From Daucus carota subsp. sativus (lineage: Eukaryota; Streptophyta; Magnoliopsida; Apiales; Apiaceae), in NCBI RefSeq assembly GCF_001625215.2, contig NC_030383.2, forward strand, positions 63,230,949 to 63,294,948: a DNA stretch of 64,000 nt, written 5' to 3'. This document shows, in pieces, positions 10,396 through 22,334 of this stretch. Both the position numbers and the translations under genes were made by a program. The first letter of the stretch is position 1, and every line of letters starts with the position of its first letter. The notes beneath the pieces are model-generated. The model worked only from the letters and a program-made list of their open reading frames with translations. It was not told where the DNA came from and did not search any database.

Positions 10396-13300
10396 CACTA
10401 CTAGAAAAAAGGGCTTAGACATCGGCTAAAAACCGATGTCTATTGAAAACAGGACCGATGTCTTCGCATGTGATGTAAAAGGTAGGGGTCTTAGACATCG
10501 GTTTATGACCGATGTCTAGAACCACCTTTCACAGCAGTTCTACTAAAGAACCAGATGTCTATGCATTGAAAATCATCTTTTTTTACATGATTCTAATATG
10601 AAATATGGTAATAATAGAGGCTGAATATGATCTTAAACATGAGACACACAAGAGAAAAATGAACACATTTGCAGTGGAACTGATGTAATATTCATTTTTA
10701 ACATCAGTTACCTAAACTAACCGATGTAAATTACTTTTTTTCACATCATCTGTTTAAATTAGACGATGTCTATGTTCGTCTTTCACATCAGTTCTTTATT
10801 TCAGTTGATGTCTATAGTTTTCTTTTACATCATCTCTTTATATCGGTTGATGTCTATAGTGTTTTTTTACATCAGGTTACTTTTAAATCCATTGTCTTTC
10901 TGTAGTTTAGACATCAGTTTTTCAAAGAAGTGATGTCATTTCACATTTTTTAGTCCATGTTCCACCTGCTTATATAACATGCCCAAATGTAAAATTAAAA
11001 TCTCAAAACAAATCAACAATCAAATTTCCCAAGCAACAATATCACCAATTACCAAACATATTTGCATTAATCCACCAACTAATTACATAATTCACCAACA
11101 AGCAATACTAGTACTGATGCCAACTAATTCAAATTATCCACAACACAACCAATACTAGTAGTACTTCAATTCACAAGTCTGCATTGCCATTAACTACACA
11201 TTATACTCCCAAAATCAGCAGTAGACTTCTAAACGAAACCTAAAGTCAGATTACTCCTAAAGTCATTGCAACTACATGAATGATTCAATATGGCTAAGAG
11301 CCTCAAACCGGACCTCATCAAGCTCGGCTTCCGAACAAATCAGCTTACGCGTCTTAAGAGCCCACTGAAATGTAAAACAAATAAAATTATAAATTATCCA
11401 ACTGCACACATATATATATATATATGACAATTACAAAATCTAAGGAATGTAAATACCTTCTTTAAAAATGACAGTTCATGGTCCATTATAATTTCTCTCA
11501 TGTAGCGCATAACTACATAGCCACATTCAATCCCACCAGGTTGTTTGGGACATCCCTGTTTAAAAATAAAATTAGAATAGTAACATACCTATATAATAAT
11601 ACCGTATTAACTGATCCTAATTAATAGAAAAAACAAAGGTTATACCGGCATATATTTGATACTAGGGGCTTTATTTCCCCTCCCAGCCTGAACATTAAAA
11701 GTAATCATCGCCCTGCAGTCACGTGTGGTGGTGACATTAATTAGTGCAAAATAAACGATATTTCAATAATTAAATATAGCTCTGTATCAAATAATGGAAA
11801 TACCTAGTCAGTGCTTTTTCCAACTCAGGAAAATTAGTTCCTCGAGGCAAAGGATTGAGTACAAATATTTCTCCAGCCCATAATATGACCAATATCCAGT
11901 GACAACTATGTTTATTACAAAAAAATTTTAATTAGTAGGAAAAGCCGGTCAGGATTAGAAAAATATCCAATGGCCAATAAGGACGGAGTACTTACTTGGT
12001 ATTATAGGGTAGTAGGAAAAGCCGGTCAGGATTACCCTCTTTCAAACGATTCACCAAGTTACGTTCAATATCTGTACTGTTGGTGAATATGGTTGCGGGA
12101 TCACAAAAAGCATACATTTCCAATTCGTCATTGTCACGAACCACCGTATGCAAGTACCTGCATTAAAAATCAAAAAAATATTTATTTTTCAAAATAAATA
12201 TGCACACAAGCAAATAATATGAGACAGGGCAGAAGCGACAAGAATAAATTGGAAAGATTACTTACGCCATGTATGCAGATAGTGCACCTTGCCCAATCAT
12301 TTGGAACTCGAGCAAAGCAATTATATTCTCAGCCAATATAAAAATTGTTTTCTCAGCACCAAAAACCTCGGCATCACATGGCATTTGTATCGAACCCCCG
12401 CTGGACTTCATGAATGTTGTTGCATGTTTATACAACAAGCGAAAGCGCTGTGGAACTTTCTTATTGATCTCGACACTCTTAAACAATCTTTGCACCTTTT
12501 CCAACTCAGTTTTAGGTTCTTTTTCTTTTCTCTTTTTTTTCTGCATATATAAAGCAAATGATTTCAATATAACTTAGACCACTAATTTTTCTCCTATTTT
12601 TCTGCAAATATAAAGAACCTATAATCATGCATACCTCGACAACTGGGGCATTTGGGAGTATGATCAAGTCTCGGGGCCATGACACATAAGACCCAACAGC
12701 TTGGTCCACTGTCTCGATTTCACCCTTTATGGGGATTGGAATCAAGGCGTCTCCTTGAATTGCGCCATCCACCGAGACACGAGCACATCCGGGCTGCAAA
12801 GCCACTCCATGTATAGACTTGTTCATGTTTTCATCATCAAATAGCAAGCCAAATGCCACCTTGTTTTCTATGGTTTCCACTGCCAACTCACATTTCTTCG
12901 GCCCCTGCACACATTTAAATTAAAGAAATAATAGGAACATAGGAGATACCTTTGACAAACTACAAAATGCACAAGTTATATTACCTTATTCTCTGGTGGA
13001 ACTGCAGCATACTCAATAATAGCTACATCATCATCGAGAAGATTTTTTGCAATTGCTGGCTTAGTTTTTTCAGGCTTAGCTTTTTGCGCATCTTCTGCCT
13101 TCGAATCACAACTTGCTTTATCAGACAACATAGGAGATGAAACATTTGATTTAAGAATTGTCCTCAGTTCAGCCATCTCCTTCCGTGTCTTTTCAATCTC
13201 CTCAGCCATGTCCTGCTTGGCTTTCTTCAACTCTTCGTCCCTCTCTCGATCACGGGCTAACAACTCGGCTTTGGTTATTCTACAGCGCTTTCCATTCGGT

Positions 13301-15970
13301 ATGTTGAAGAATACTGATGGGCTGACGAAGCTACCAACTCCACGAACCCTTCCTGAATGTTCGGGAGTTTCTAAGGCTGTAGTCAATACATCGTCACTTC
13401 CGCAAGGATTAAATTCTCCTTTACTTTGCTTCTCCAATAAAGTATCCTTTCATAAAAAAATTTGCATTCAAATTAAAATTGCATTCGCAGTGCTGATTAA
13501 TAATGACTATGCTATTTACTTTTTAAATACTCACAATTGTTTTACATATGTCTTCAAGATCTGAATCAACCTCTTCTTCAGGTTTTAGTTTGCGAGCCTT
13601 TTTCCACAACACAGCACGATCAGGAATTTCTCCAGGCTCCAAATTTCCATTCTTTTGCTGATGAAAATGAACACATGATTAAAGTACTGACATAGGTAAA
13701 ATGAAGCAATCCAATTACAATGTGTAGTTGTTCTTACTTCTTCTTCTATTAATCCAATATAACCCTTCCTCGACGTGCGGTGATGGTATTTTCTATTTTT
13801 CACTCGTAAACTTTGTTTTGCACTAAGTGCCTGCAACAAAAATTACAAACAATATTTGCATATTATGGAAATATTACCTGCCAGAAATGGAAAAATTAAC
13901 AAAACTTGTAGAAATGGAAAGATGTAATATTACCTGCCAGTCCCTAGTGGTCCTCTCAGCAACAAATTTTTTCCAAGCCTCTTTACCAATAAAAGCATAC
14001 TGCTTTGGAGGCTTTCTTAACTTTTTCTTATTTCCAACATTCGGCTTCACGTAATCCTTAGTTAAATTCGCTTTAAATTGTCTCCACTTTGCGGATGCAG
14101 ACTTTAGCACCGCATTCTTGAGTTCCTTGGGAATTTTGAATGTGTCCTGCAATCAACATTATTCCGATCAAAAGCATATCCAGCAGCTTATATAATTTAA
14201 AAACATAAGAATTCAAGAATTTAGAAACCTGAATATCAAGCCATAATTTGTCTTTTAATTCAGCATCTACACTTGGCCAGTTCGGATGGTTGATGGGAAT
14301 CATCGTCCTAGCAAGCATCCCGGTATAGGACTGTAGTACGTGCCTATTCTCCCCGATGGGAACTCCAAGTGAATTGCATGTGACCTTAGTTTTCTTTCCC
14401 TGTGCCTTCTTCACTACCACTTTGTACATAGCGGAAACACCTCGGGCACTGCCATACCTTTTTTTTGCAGATTCCGTACTTGTAACTGTTGCTGCTGTTT
14501 GTTCTGACATTTCAGGTTGAGGTTCACTTGATGCCTTTGCATTTTCCATTTCTGCAACACCTTTATCTAATTCTTCATCTCCCTGATTGGAATCAGGTCC
14601 TTCTCGGAATTGTACTTTGGATTTCTGCTTTTTAGGTGTCATTTTTCTTCTTCAATCTGAAAAACAAGACCATAAAATCATTAACCATGGCATATTAATC
14701 AAATAGTAATGCACATGTATTTATACAAGAATATTAAAACAGATGCATGATAGTAATATATTAAATTGAATAGCAAATGTGCAGTAATAGTTAAATCAAA
14801 ACCGATACGAGAATTAAATAGCAGATGCATGACTAAAAGTCTAAAACATCATTACACATATCAAAAACAGATACAAGAATTAAATAACGGGGAAAGACAA
14901 TGTGTTTTGGACACAAATAAAAAACAGATACGAGAATTAAACACATATCAATGTTTAACCCAAGTTCCCTCAATATTATTCCTAATACTATGCTGAACAT
15001 CATCAGGTACATCACACGTAGGAATTTCTGAGCAGAATGGGGGATTTTCCATGATTGTAAGACCAAAAACAAAGGACACTAGCTAGCTAATTCAATATAC
15101 AAAACCACTCCAATCAGTTTATGATAAGCAACTACAAACATACAAATACATATAAACATACAAATACATATAAACATACTATCTCATTTTCCAAAAACCA
15201 CAACTACAAACTATCTCATTTTCCAAAAACACACACTGAAATACATATATACATACACATACAACCACAAGGATACCCAAACTCAAGTAATAAATAAGAA
15301 ATTACCTCCTCCAACTCGAAGAGAGCTTGAATAGACTTGAACAGAGCTTGAACAGACTCCGAGCTCGAACTCCCTACAAACTCGAACTGAAGTACGAGCA
15401 CCCACTAAACCCACAAACTCCACACTCGAACTGAACTCTGAGATCTGTTGAAAAAACGAATTAAAGAAGCAAATGAGTATTGTAATCGAACAAACATCAG
15501 TTTATTAGGTACAAATCAACCTTTATCGCACAAATTTAAGGATGAAATCGGCCGAATTGGAACCTAGGGTTCGCTCGCTGAGAAAGGGGGAAGAACGGGG
15601 AGAGAGAATGTATTTTGTACAAATGATTTAATTTAGGTAGTTTTATTAGTTTTATGTCTTTTTCCTTTTAATTTTATGTTTAAAGACAGGTGTTGATGTC
15701 TTGTTCAGACAACACATCAACTAAGCAGCGGGGTTTTAAAGGCGGGGTTTTTTTGTTTGTGAAAAATTTGGCTAAGTGGGGAATAGAAGCGGGGAAGCGC
15801 GGCCAATTTTTTAAAAACATGTTTTAGACATCGGTTCTACACTAAGATGATGTCTAGTTTTTTAATAGACATCGGTTTTTAAAATTTCGATGTAAAAAAG
15901 GGTTTTAACATCGGTGGTTTTTTTAACCGATGTCTAATCTGTGATGTCTGATCCTGTTTTTCTAGTAGTG
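10396..15970 (-). mobile_element. CACTA (En/Spm) transposon, 5.6 kb
   Basis: Termini CACTACTAGAAAAA and TTTTTCTAGTAGTG are inverted copies, flanked by a 3-bp ATC duplication (10,393-10,395 and 15,971-15,973). The subterminal 0.5 kb on the left and 0.3 kb on the right carry many GACATCGGTT-type motifs in both orientations, the usual binding-site array of this superfamily. One minus-strand gene (11,272-14,642) is inside; its leader reaches to about 15,600. No TNP2-type (TNPD) transposase region was seen, so mobility probably depends on another copy. The empty site is preserved near 46,030 (CCAAATATCACTACAAC). Confidence 0.95.
11272..14642 (-). CDS. CACTA accessory protein: Ptta/En-Spm plant transposase domain plus Ulp1-like C48 protease (multi-exon)
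   Basis: Start ATG at 14,642 (MTPKKQKSK). Exon 1 ends near 14,229 and exon 2 spans about 13,936-14,146. These carry the En/Spm-type plant transposase family region (RGVSAMYKVV; KLWLDIQ|DTFKIP; SASAKWRQFKA). Further exons hold a coiled-coil stretch (RDRERDEELKKAKQDM, 12,976-13,437), a region FGLLFDDENMNKSIHG (12,512-12,910), then a Ulp1/SENP-like C48 peptidase. Its segments are HSCHWILVI (near 11,890), QPGGIECGYVVMRYM (near 11,510) and a last exon ending LSHIESFM with its stop at 11,272. His, Gln and Cys of the protease site are present. The Asp normally found in the next strand reads Asn (VLNPLP). Exon borders were read by eye. Function in transposition is not established. Confidence 0.8.
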
Positions 15971-16150
15971 ATCACTGCAACAAAATATTAGTTACGACGG
16001 AACAATGTCGCTGGACTTTATTTGTTTACATTTTTTTAATAGTAGTTAATTTTTAAACTTGCGACGGAAAACATACGACAGTCTACTTCGCGAGAGAAAA
16101 TCATTTTATTTTATTTTTTAGCGCCAGAATTTTAATACTAAACTACTATA
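15971..16150. other. Spacer between CACTA and MITE
   Basis: Matches 46,030-46,245 of the second block (GCGACGGAAAACATACGACA and following). No gene. Confidence 0.6.
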
Positions 16151-16379
16151 GGGCCGTTTGGGCTAGCTTAAAAAAAGTGATTTTTTACTTACAGTAAAGA
16201 AGTGGATTAAAAGTGAGAAGCAAATAAGTCAATAAAATGTTTGGAAAAGAAGTAGAAGCTGTGAGAGAGAAGTTAGCATTCTCAGCTTCTTAAAAGTGCT
16301 TCTGCTTATTTACATAAACGGGTAAAAAAAAAAAAGCAAAAGCCAGAAGCAGCTTCTACTTCTCGAAACAAACAGGGCC
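16151..16379. mobile_element. GGGCCGTTTGG MITE, copy 1
   Basis: About 229 bp with termini GGGCCGTTTG / CAAACAGGGCC. The interior is nearly identical to the copy at 39,345-39,570 and related to 62,627-62,856. The paralogous position near 46,240 lacks it. Target duplication is unclear, so the superfamily is left open (hAT or Harbinger possible). Confidence 0.8.
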
Positions 16380-16503
16380 AATATATATGAAGGAAACTGA
16401 TCTCTATTGTTTTCAGCTTGCTCATCCATGGTAAGTAATCCGTCGAAAAAGTTAGTTTGTTGTCGTGGTGTCTTATCATGAGAGAAAATGGTAATATCGC
16501 AAA

Positions 16504-16760
16504 ATATTTGCAACTGAAAGATAAATTATAATTCTAGAAACCATTTTGGTAACGATGCACGAAGTTATTTTCACTCACTTAGAATTAATGATAAATATTT
16601 GCAACTGAAAGATAAATTATAGTTCTAGAAACCATTTAGGTAACGATGCGCGGAGTTATTTTCACTCACTTAGAATTAATGATAAATATTTGCAACTGAA
16701 AGATACATTATAGTTCTAGAAAAGGATCCACGGAATTATTTTCACTCACTTAGAATTAAT
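16504..16760. repeat. Tandem repeat, ~91 bp, three copies
   Basis: The unit runs from ATATTTGCAACTGAAAGATA to TTTTCACTCACTTAGAATTA. The third copy has an internal deletion (about 80 bp). The paralogous spacer at 46,371-46,540 has only two copies, so copy number changed after block duplication. Confidence 0.85.
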
Positions 16761-18220
16761 CCTAAGTTATTGTGAGTTTTTGAATATGGATTATCTCAAA
16801 TTTTATTAAAACACATATCGATTCATATAGACAAATTTGCCTACCTAATATTATAATATTTATGGCGAAGTTGTATGAACAATTGTGTAGATAATTATAC
16901 TTTACAAAGCATACTTCTGCTAGCTGAATTTTGATTAAAAAATCGAAAGGGATAGGTCTGGGTCTCTCCAAGTCTTTGAGGACTCATTCCAAGTCTTCTG
17001 ATGAGGACAAAATATATCGCTGGTAGTCTTTCAGTCCTTCCTAGAGTATTTTATGCTCTGCACTGCATTTGTGTTGATAATTTGCGCAATGTTGATGAGG
17101 ATTGCTCCAAGTCTTGGCGGACTCTTTCCAAATCTTCCGAGGACCTATCGGTTCAATTTAGCCCATTAAAAATTTTATTATCTCAAAGCTATCTGCAAAA
17201 TAATATATAAGGTAAAAATGAATATATACCATTGTTTTGTGATTAAGTTGTATAGGCAATATGCATTGCAAAATCAGCAACAGGATATATGAATACTAAT
17301 TAATTACCTGATATCAGTATGAACAAATACTTTCTATGTAGTTGTAATATTAGTCTTCTTTAAAAGTTATCATGAGGGAAGGTATATATTGTGATGCGGG
17401 AGAAATATTGTCACTGAAAATAATTATAATTCTAAAATTTCCATTATACACTTTTTTTAGTGTTTGTACGTGGTAAGTACTTCAGACGACATTTCTCGCG
17501 TATGCCTCCGATTAAGAATTTGATGTTCAGCCTAGTCCTAAACTAAAATTATTATAAATGTGTACTTCAAAATTATATATATTGCTGGTAGTCTTTCAGT
17601 TCTTCCTGGTGTATGCAATTGTTTCATTCAATACCAATTATTTTATACTATGCACTCTGATATCATGTTGAGAACAATCCATCAAAAACTTTAAACCTTA
17701 ATTAAGGTGTTAGAGGAAAATACCAATTAGATCTTATGCTATATTTCAATACTTCCAACACTCTGCGATGCAAAGCAGGGACTCTTGAGTATTTTCATAT
17801 GTGTATTAGTTTTGAAGATAAAAGTTGTATAGAGAATTGTGTTGATAATTTGCGCAATTGCGCAATGATAACTGGGATAGGTCATCTTCTCTCCCAAGTC
17901 TTGGATGGAATCTTTCCAAGTCTTCTGAGAACCCATCAGCTCAGATTAGTCCATACAATGTCAAGGGTCCTATGATATGGTCTACTAACAGCCCAGTGTC
18001 GGTAATAAATCCAATTGCATATAACCTATTCAAAATCAATCCCCTATAAACAATCATCTCTAAAAACTATTCACATAAAATAAAATTTTAAAAATATAAA
18101 ATATCTAGTTGTTTTCAATATATAATTTTCCACAGTAGATAACAAAATATCTTTATCAAATTGTTATTTATGGGTTCAATATTTAAGCTATAATTCCAAT
18201 AACACGGCAAGCATGCAGCG
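16761..18220. other. Spacer upstream of RLP-E
   Basis: No gene. It holds three CCAAGTCTT dimers (16,968; 17,107; 17,894) and aligns nearly end to end with 46,540-47,927 upstream of RLP-H. Short open frames here are not conserved as protein between the two copies. Confidence 0.65.
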
Positions 18221-18229
18221 TATAAATAG
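18221..18229 (+). promoter_or_regulatory. TATA box of RLP-E
   Basis: TATAAATAG, 58 bp before the ATG at 18,279. Confidence 0.75.
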
Positions 18230-18278
18230 AAGTGTGCAGTATGTTATCAGATTCATAACCCAGTTGATCAGGAGAAAC

Positions 18279-21085
18279 ATGGCATACTCTGCAAAGCCTT
18301 CTCACCTTCTTCTCTTTGTTTTCTTTCTCTCATCACTTGAATCCATTCTTGCAACAACACGAGAAGGAGAAGCTCTTGTGAAATGGAAGAATAGCCTAGC
18401 CCCTTCTTCTTTTCTCGATTCTTGGTCCCTCACCAATCTCGAAAATCTTTGTAACTGGACTGGCATTACTTGTAACTCTGCAGGTTCAGTCTCTGAGATT
18501 AATCTCTGTGAGAAACAACTTAATGGAATGCTGTCCGAGTTTGGTTTCACTTCATTTCCAAATCTCAACTATCTCACACTCGCAGACAACTTCTTCTCCG
18601 GTCCAATACCACCAGCCATTGAGAATTTAACACAGCTTCAATATCTTGATTTGAGAAATAATTATCTAGATGGTCCCATTCCGTTCCAGGTTAGCCATCT
18701 TCAGAGCTTGCTCATATTAAACCTGTCACAGAATGCATTGCAAGCTACAAATTGGTCCAATTTCTCTCCCATGCCTTTTTTGCGCATCCTCAACCTCAGT
18801 AGCAATCATCTTGTATCGAAATTCCCAGAATTTATATCCAATTCTCATAGCTTGGCTATCCTTGACCTTTCACATAACAACTTTACAGGTGATCTTGTGC
18901 GTGAATTTACCAATCTACAAAATCTTGAAACCCTCTGGCTTTATTGTAATTCTTTTGAGGGGCCATTTCCGCCGGATATATTCAGGCTCTCCAAATTAAA
19001 ACGTCTCTCCCTGTCAAGTAACAAATTTTCAGGTTCAGTTCCCAATGACATAAGGTTGCTTTGTGATCTTGAATCCTTAAACTTAAGCAACAATTCTTTT
19101 GAAGGACCGCTTCCACCAAATTTATTCAAGCTTTCGAAATTAAAGAGTCTTTTTCTTTGGAGTAATAAGTTTTCAGGTTCTATTTCCAATGATATAGGTT
19201 TGCTTTCTGAGCTTGAATTTCTCAATCTTTACGATAATTTTTTTGAGGGGCCGCTTCCATGCATCAAATATATTCAAGCTCTCCAAATTAAGGGTTCTTT
19301 ACCTTAACGGTAATAAACTTCTAGGTTCTCTTTCCAATGATATAGGTTTGCTTTCTGAGCTTGAAACCCTCAATCTTCGCTCTAATTTTTTTGAGGCTCC
19401 GTTTCCGTCAAATATATTCAAGCTTTCCAAATTAACAATTCTTGACCTCGCATACAATAGAAATTTATTTGAAGGAAGTTTTCCTATTGGACTGGGACTC
19501 TTGACTAACCTCAGCTACTTAGATCTAACTTCCACTAATCTCAGTGGCTCATCTGCCATTGGAAACCTCAAGCTACTACTATATCTTGGTCTCAGTTATA
19601 ATCAATTGACTGGACCGCTTTCAAACATTGTTTCTAATCTAACAAATCTTATATTTCTTGGTGTGGATCATAATAGTCTTAGTGGAAATATTCCGAGTGA
19701 CTGGTGGAAAGCCTCTGTATCCTTACTTTACATTGATCTTGGATATAATTATTTGTCTGGGAACATTCCTAAGGAATATAAAGATCATCCAACTTTGGAA
19801 TACATCGATTTAAGTGGGAACCATTTTACAGGTATTTTTTTCTCTATATATCTTTTCCTTTTGTCACATGTAACTAAGCTAGTAATCTGATTATTGCAGT
19901 TTTACCTAAGTTTTAACAATCTTGACAGGTGAGCTTCCAACAACAATTTGCAATGCTACCTCCCTTTCGGTTCTTGCTTTGTCAAATAATGGATTAAGTG
20001 GTGCACTTCCAAACTGTATTGCGAATCTTGCTGATGGATTGCTTTACATTAATCTTGCTAATAATCAGTTTCGAGGAGCAATACCAACTACTTCATCCAA
20101 AAGTTGTCAGCTGACCTATCTCAACATGGATAATAATGAGTTTGAAGGATTGCTGCCCCCATCTTTGGCGAACTGTAAGCACTTGAAGATTCTTGATATT
20201 GGCAATAATAAAATAGGTGGTACATTTCCTTCATGGCTTTATGCACTTGGAGAGCTAGAAGTCCTTGTCTTGCGATCAAATAAACTCTATGGTCCAATAA
20301 GTGGGAGGAGCATAGAAAATCCCTTCCCCAAGTTGCGGATTTTGGATCTGTCCAACAATCAATTCTCAGGCCATTTGCCAATTCAATACTTCAAGAATAT
20401 GAAATCAACTGATAAATTGTATCGCTATCAGAATGCCACAACATTAACGGGTTTCCAATATGATGCATCAGTCCCATTAACTGTGAAGGGAACAGAGTAT
20501 GAAGTGAAAAATATCCTTCATATTTACACAGCCATTGATCTGTCCTGCAACAAGTTTCAAGGAGAAATTCCTGACGTTATTGGAGAGCTTAGATGGCTTG
20601 CATTGCTGAACTTATCTCATAATAGTCTAACAGGACCTATCCCATCATTGCTGAGAAATATGAAAGAACTCCAATCTTTAGATTTGTCGTCAAATCAACT
20701 GACAGGGGCTATTCCACCTCAGTTAACTGCACTGACATTTCTAGAGGTCTTCAACCTCTCGGGAAACCATCTTAGTGGAGAGATTCCTCAGAAAGGACAG
20801 TTCAGCACATTTAACAATGATTCTTATCTAGGAAACTCCGCGTTATGTGGATCACCATTGACGAAGAAATGTGCAAACACAGCATCACCTCCACAAGAAG
20901 TCGGAAATGTTGATGAAGATGATGCGGGTGATGAATTGACATGGGAAGCAATCTTGATGGGATATGGATGTGGACTGATATGTGGATTGTCATCTGCTTA
21001 CATTGTTCTCAAACTAGGAAAGCCTTGGTGGTTTGTGAGATATATCGAAGTGCTGCAACTGAAGTTGATGAAAAGATATGCATGA
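18279..21085 (+). pseudogene. RLP-E: nearly complete RLP with one 4-bp frameshift (exons 18279..19831, 19929..21085)
   Basis: Promoter, start, signal peptide, N-cap, LRRs, phase-1 intron (19,832-19,928), 1,157-bp exon 2 with island, C-cap, acidic linker, membrane helix and KRYA tail are all present. At about 19,259 exon 1 reads CTTCCATGCATCAAAT where paralogs read CTTCCACCAAAT. These four extra bases shift the frame, and translation would stop at 19,307 after about 342 residues. Removing four bases restores phase to the intron, so this is probably the only disabling change. As read, it could give a secreted LRR fragment without membrane anchor. A sequencing error or segregating null allele are alternatives. 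Positional partner of RLP-H. Confidence 0.88.
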
Positions 21086-21573
21086 AGAATGGTACTGGCC
21101 CATCAAGACCAACTTGAAAGTTGTTGGACATTTCTGAACCAGTAGTGTACTATTCTCTTTGTGGCTGCATAAGTTTTTGGTATTGTGTAATATTCTGTTT
21201 GGTCTTGAATTTCAGGGGTATTAATATAAACCTTGGTATTGTGTAATATTCTGTTTGATCAATGTTTATATCAATAATTTTATGCTCCTCACTGCATCAT
21301 GCAGCTCTCATATTATCTTCATATGTGTATTATTTGGATATCAAAGTTGCAGGGACATATGGATATGTGTTAACAGGGACTGCTCGGTCTTGGACGGACT
21401 CTTTCCAAGTCCTCTGGGGTCCTATCGGTTCAAATTAGTCTATTATCTGCATACTAATTTGTCCAACTCGGGCTTGAATAGTAAAGATAAAGAGTGCGAG
21501 TTGAGTTTCTCAAAGTATGAGTACAATATCGTTTTTGAATGATAGTTAGGGGTGCGATATGCAATTACCTCAA
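21086..21573. other. 3' flank of RLP-E
   Basis: No gene. Shares GGGGTATTAATATAAACCTTGG with the RLP-C 3' flank and has one decayed CCAAGTCTT dimer (21,385-21,424). The 95-codon open frame starting 21,255 is spacer. Confidence 0.5.
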
Positions 21574-21815
21574 AAATATATGATCATTAGTATATTATAT
21601 TAGTATCCACACACTTATATCTCAAAATCTATCCTCCAAAATTATCATCTCTATAGGCTAGCCACATAAAATAAAAATTTAAAGATATTAGATTTTTAGT
21701 TATTTTCATTATATAATTTTTCCACGCAAAATAACAAAATATCTTTATCAACTTATTATTTATGAGTTAAATATTCAAGTTATATAATTCGGACATGCTG
21801 GGTATAAATTGAAGT
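21574..21815 (+). promoter_or_regulatory. Orphan RLP promoter
   Basis: Aligns with the 240 bp before RLP-C (ATGATCATTAGTATATTATA through GGTATAAATTGAAGTGTAA). The TATA box reads TATAAATT at 21,803. The homology ends about where transcription would start, and the downstream DNA from 21,816 is unrelated, so the promoter has lost its gene. Confidence 0.7.
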
Positions 21816-22014
21816 GTAACGCCTAATTTCCGGGGTCTGGGAGTAGTTGGCGGGGTATGAGAGAGCAGGCTATTTAGAAGTCTTGGTCATGAAAACTTCC
21901 AAGCTAAACTTCGACAACGGAATCTTCTGAGGCTACTATTCTAAAGCACGCATAATCATTGTATCCATTTTCCGACAAAAAGTCTATTTAAGCAAATGAA
22001 ATACAAACAACTGA

Positions 22015-22330
22015 GTGGAATGCTGACCGAAAGTCTTTTTGACTAAGCTTATGATTTATTAGTACATGATTAATATGATAAGCTAAGCTGAGAGCATAAG
22101 ATATCGTGTGTATAATTTTGTGTTTATTAATGACTTATAAATTATTAAAAATATAATAAGAAAAATAAAAATGATTTATAACTAATTTATGTTTTATGAG
22201 TAATTTTTATTAGAAAAAAGTTTTAAAAAATTATTTCACTGGAAAAAAAACCTCCAACTAACTTTTGGCTCTAAGTCAGTTTTTGATTTATTTATGACTT
22301 TATGTCGGATTCTGATTTTTACACAAAAAT
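22015..22330. mobile_element. Degenerate MITE-like element, copy 1
   Basis: The segment with TAACTTTTGGCTCTAAGTCA and AT-rich DNA is the inverted relative of 62,893-63,245, which has TGACCTAAAGCCAGAAGTTA. Ends are not sharply defined. Named as a repeat family from these two copies only. Confidence 0.45.
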
Positions 22331-22334
22331 CTGG

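Noticed and set aside
21816-22014. TGTAACGCC...CCGGGGTC sequence resembling an LTR end; similar GTAATACCCCGGG at 42,899
   Set aside because: Only a short end-like motif is seen. No paired repeat, primer-binding site or internal region was found, so no element is called.
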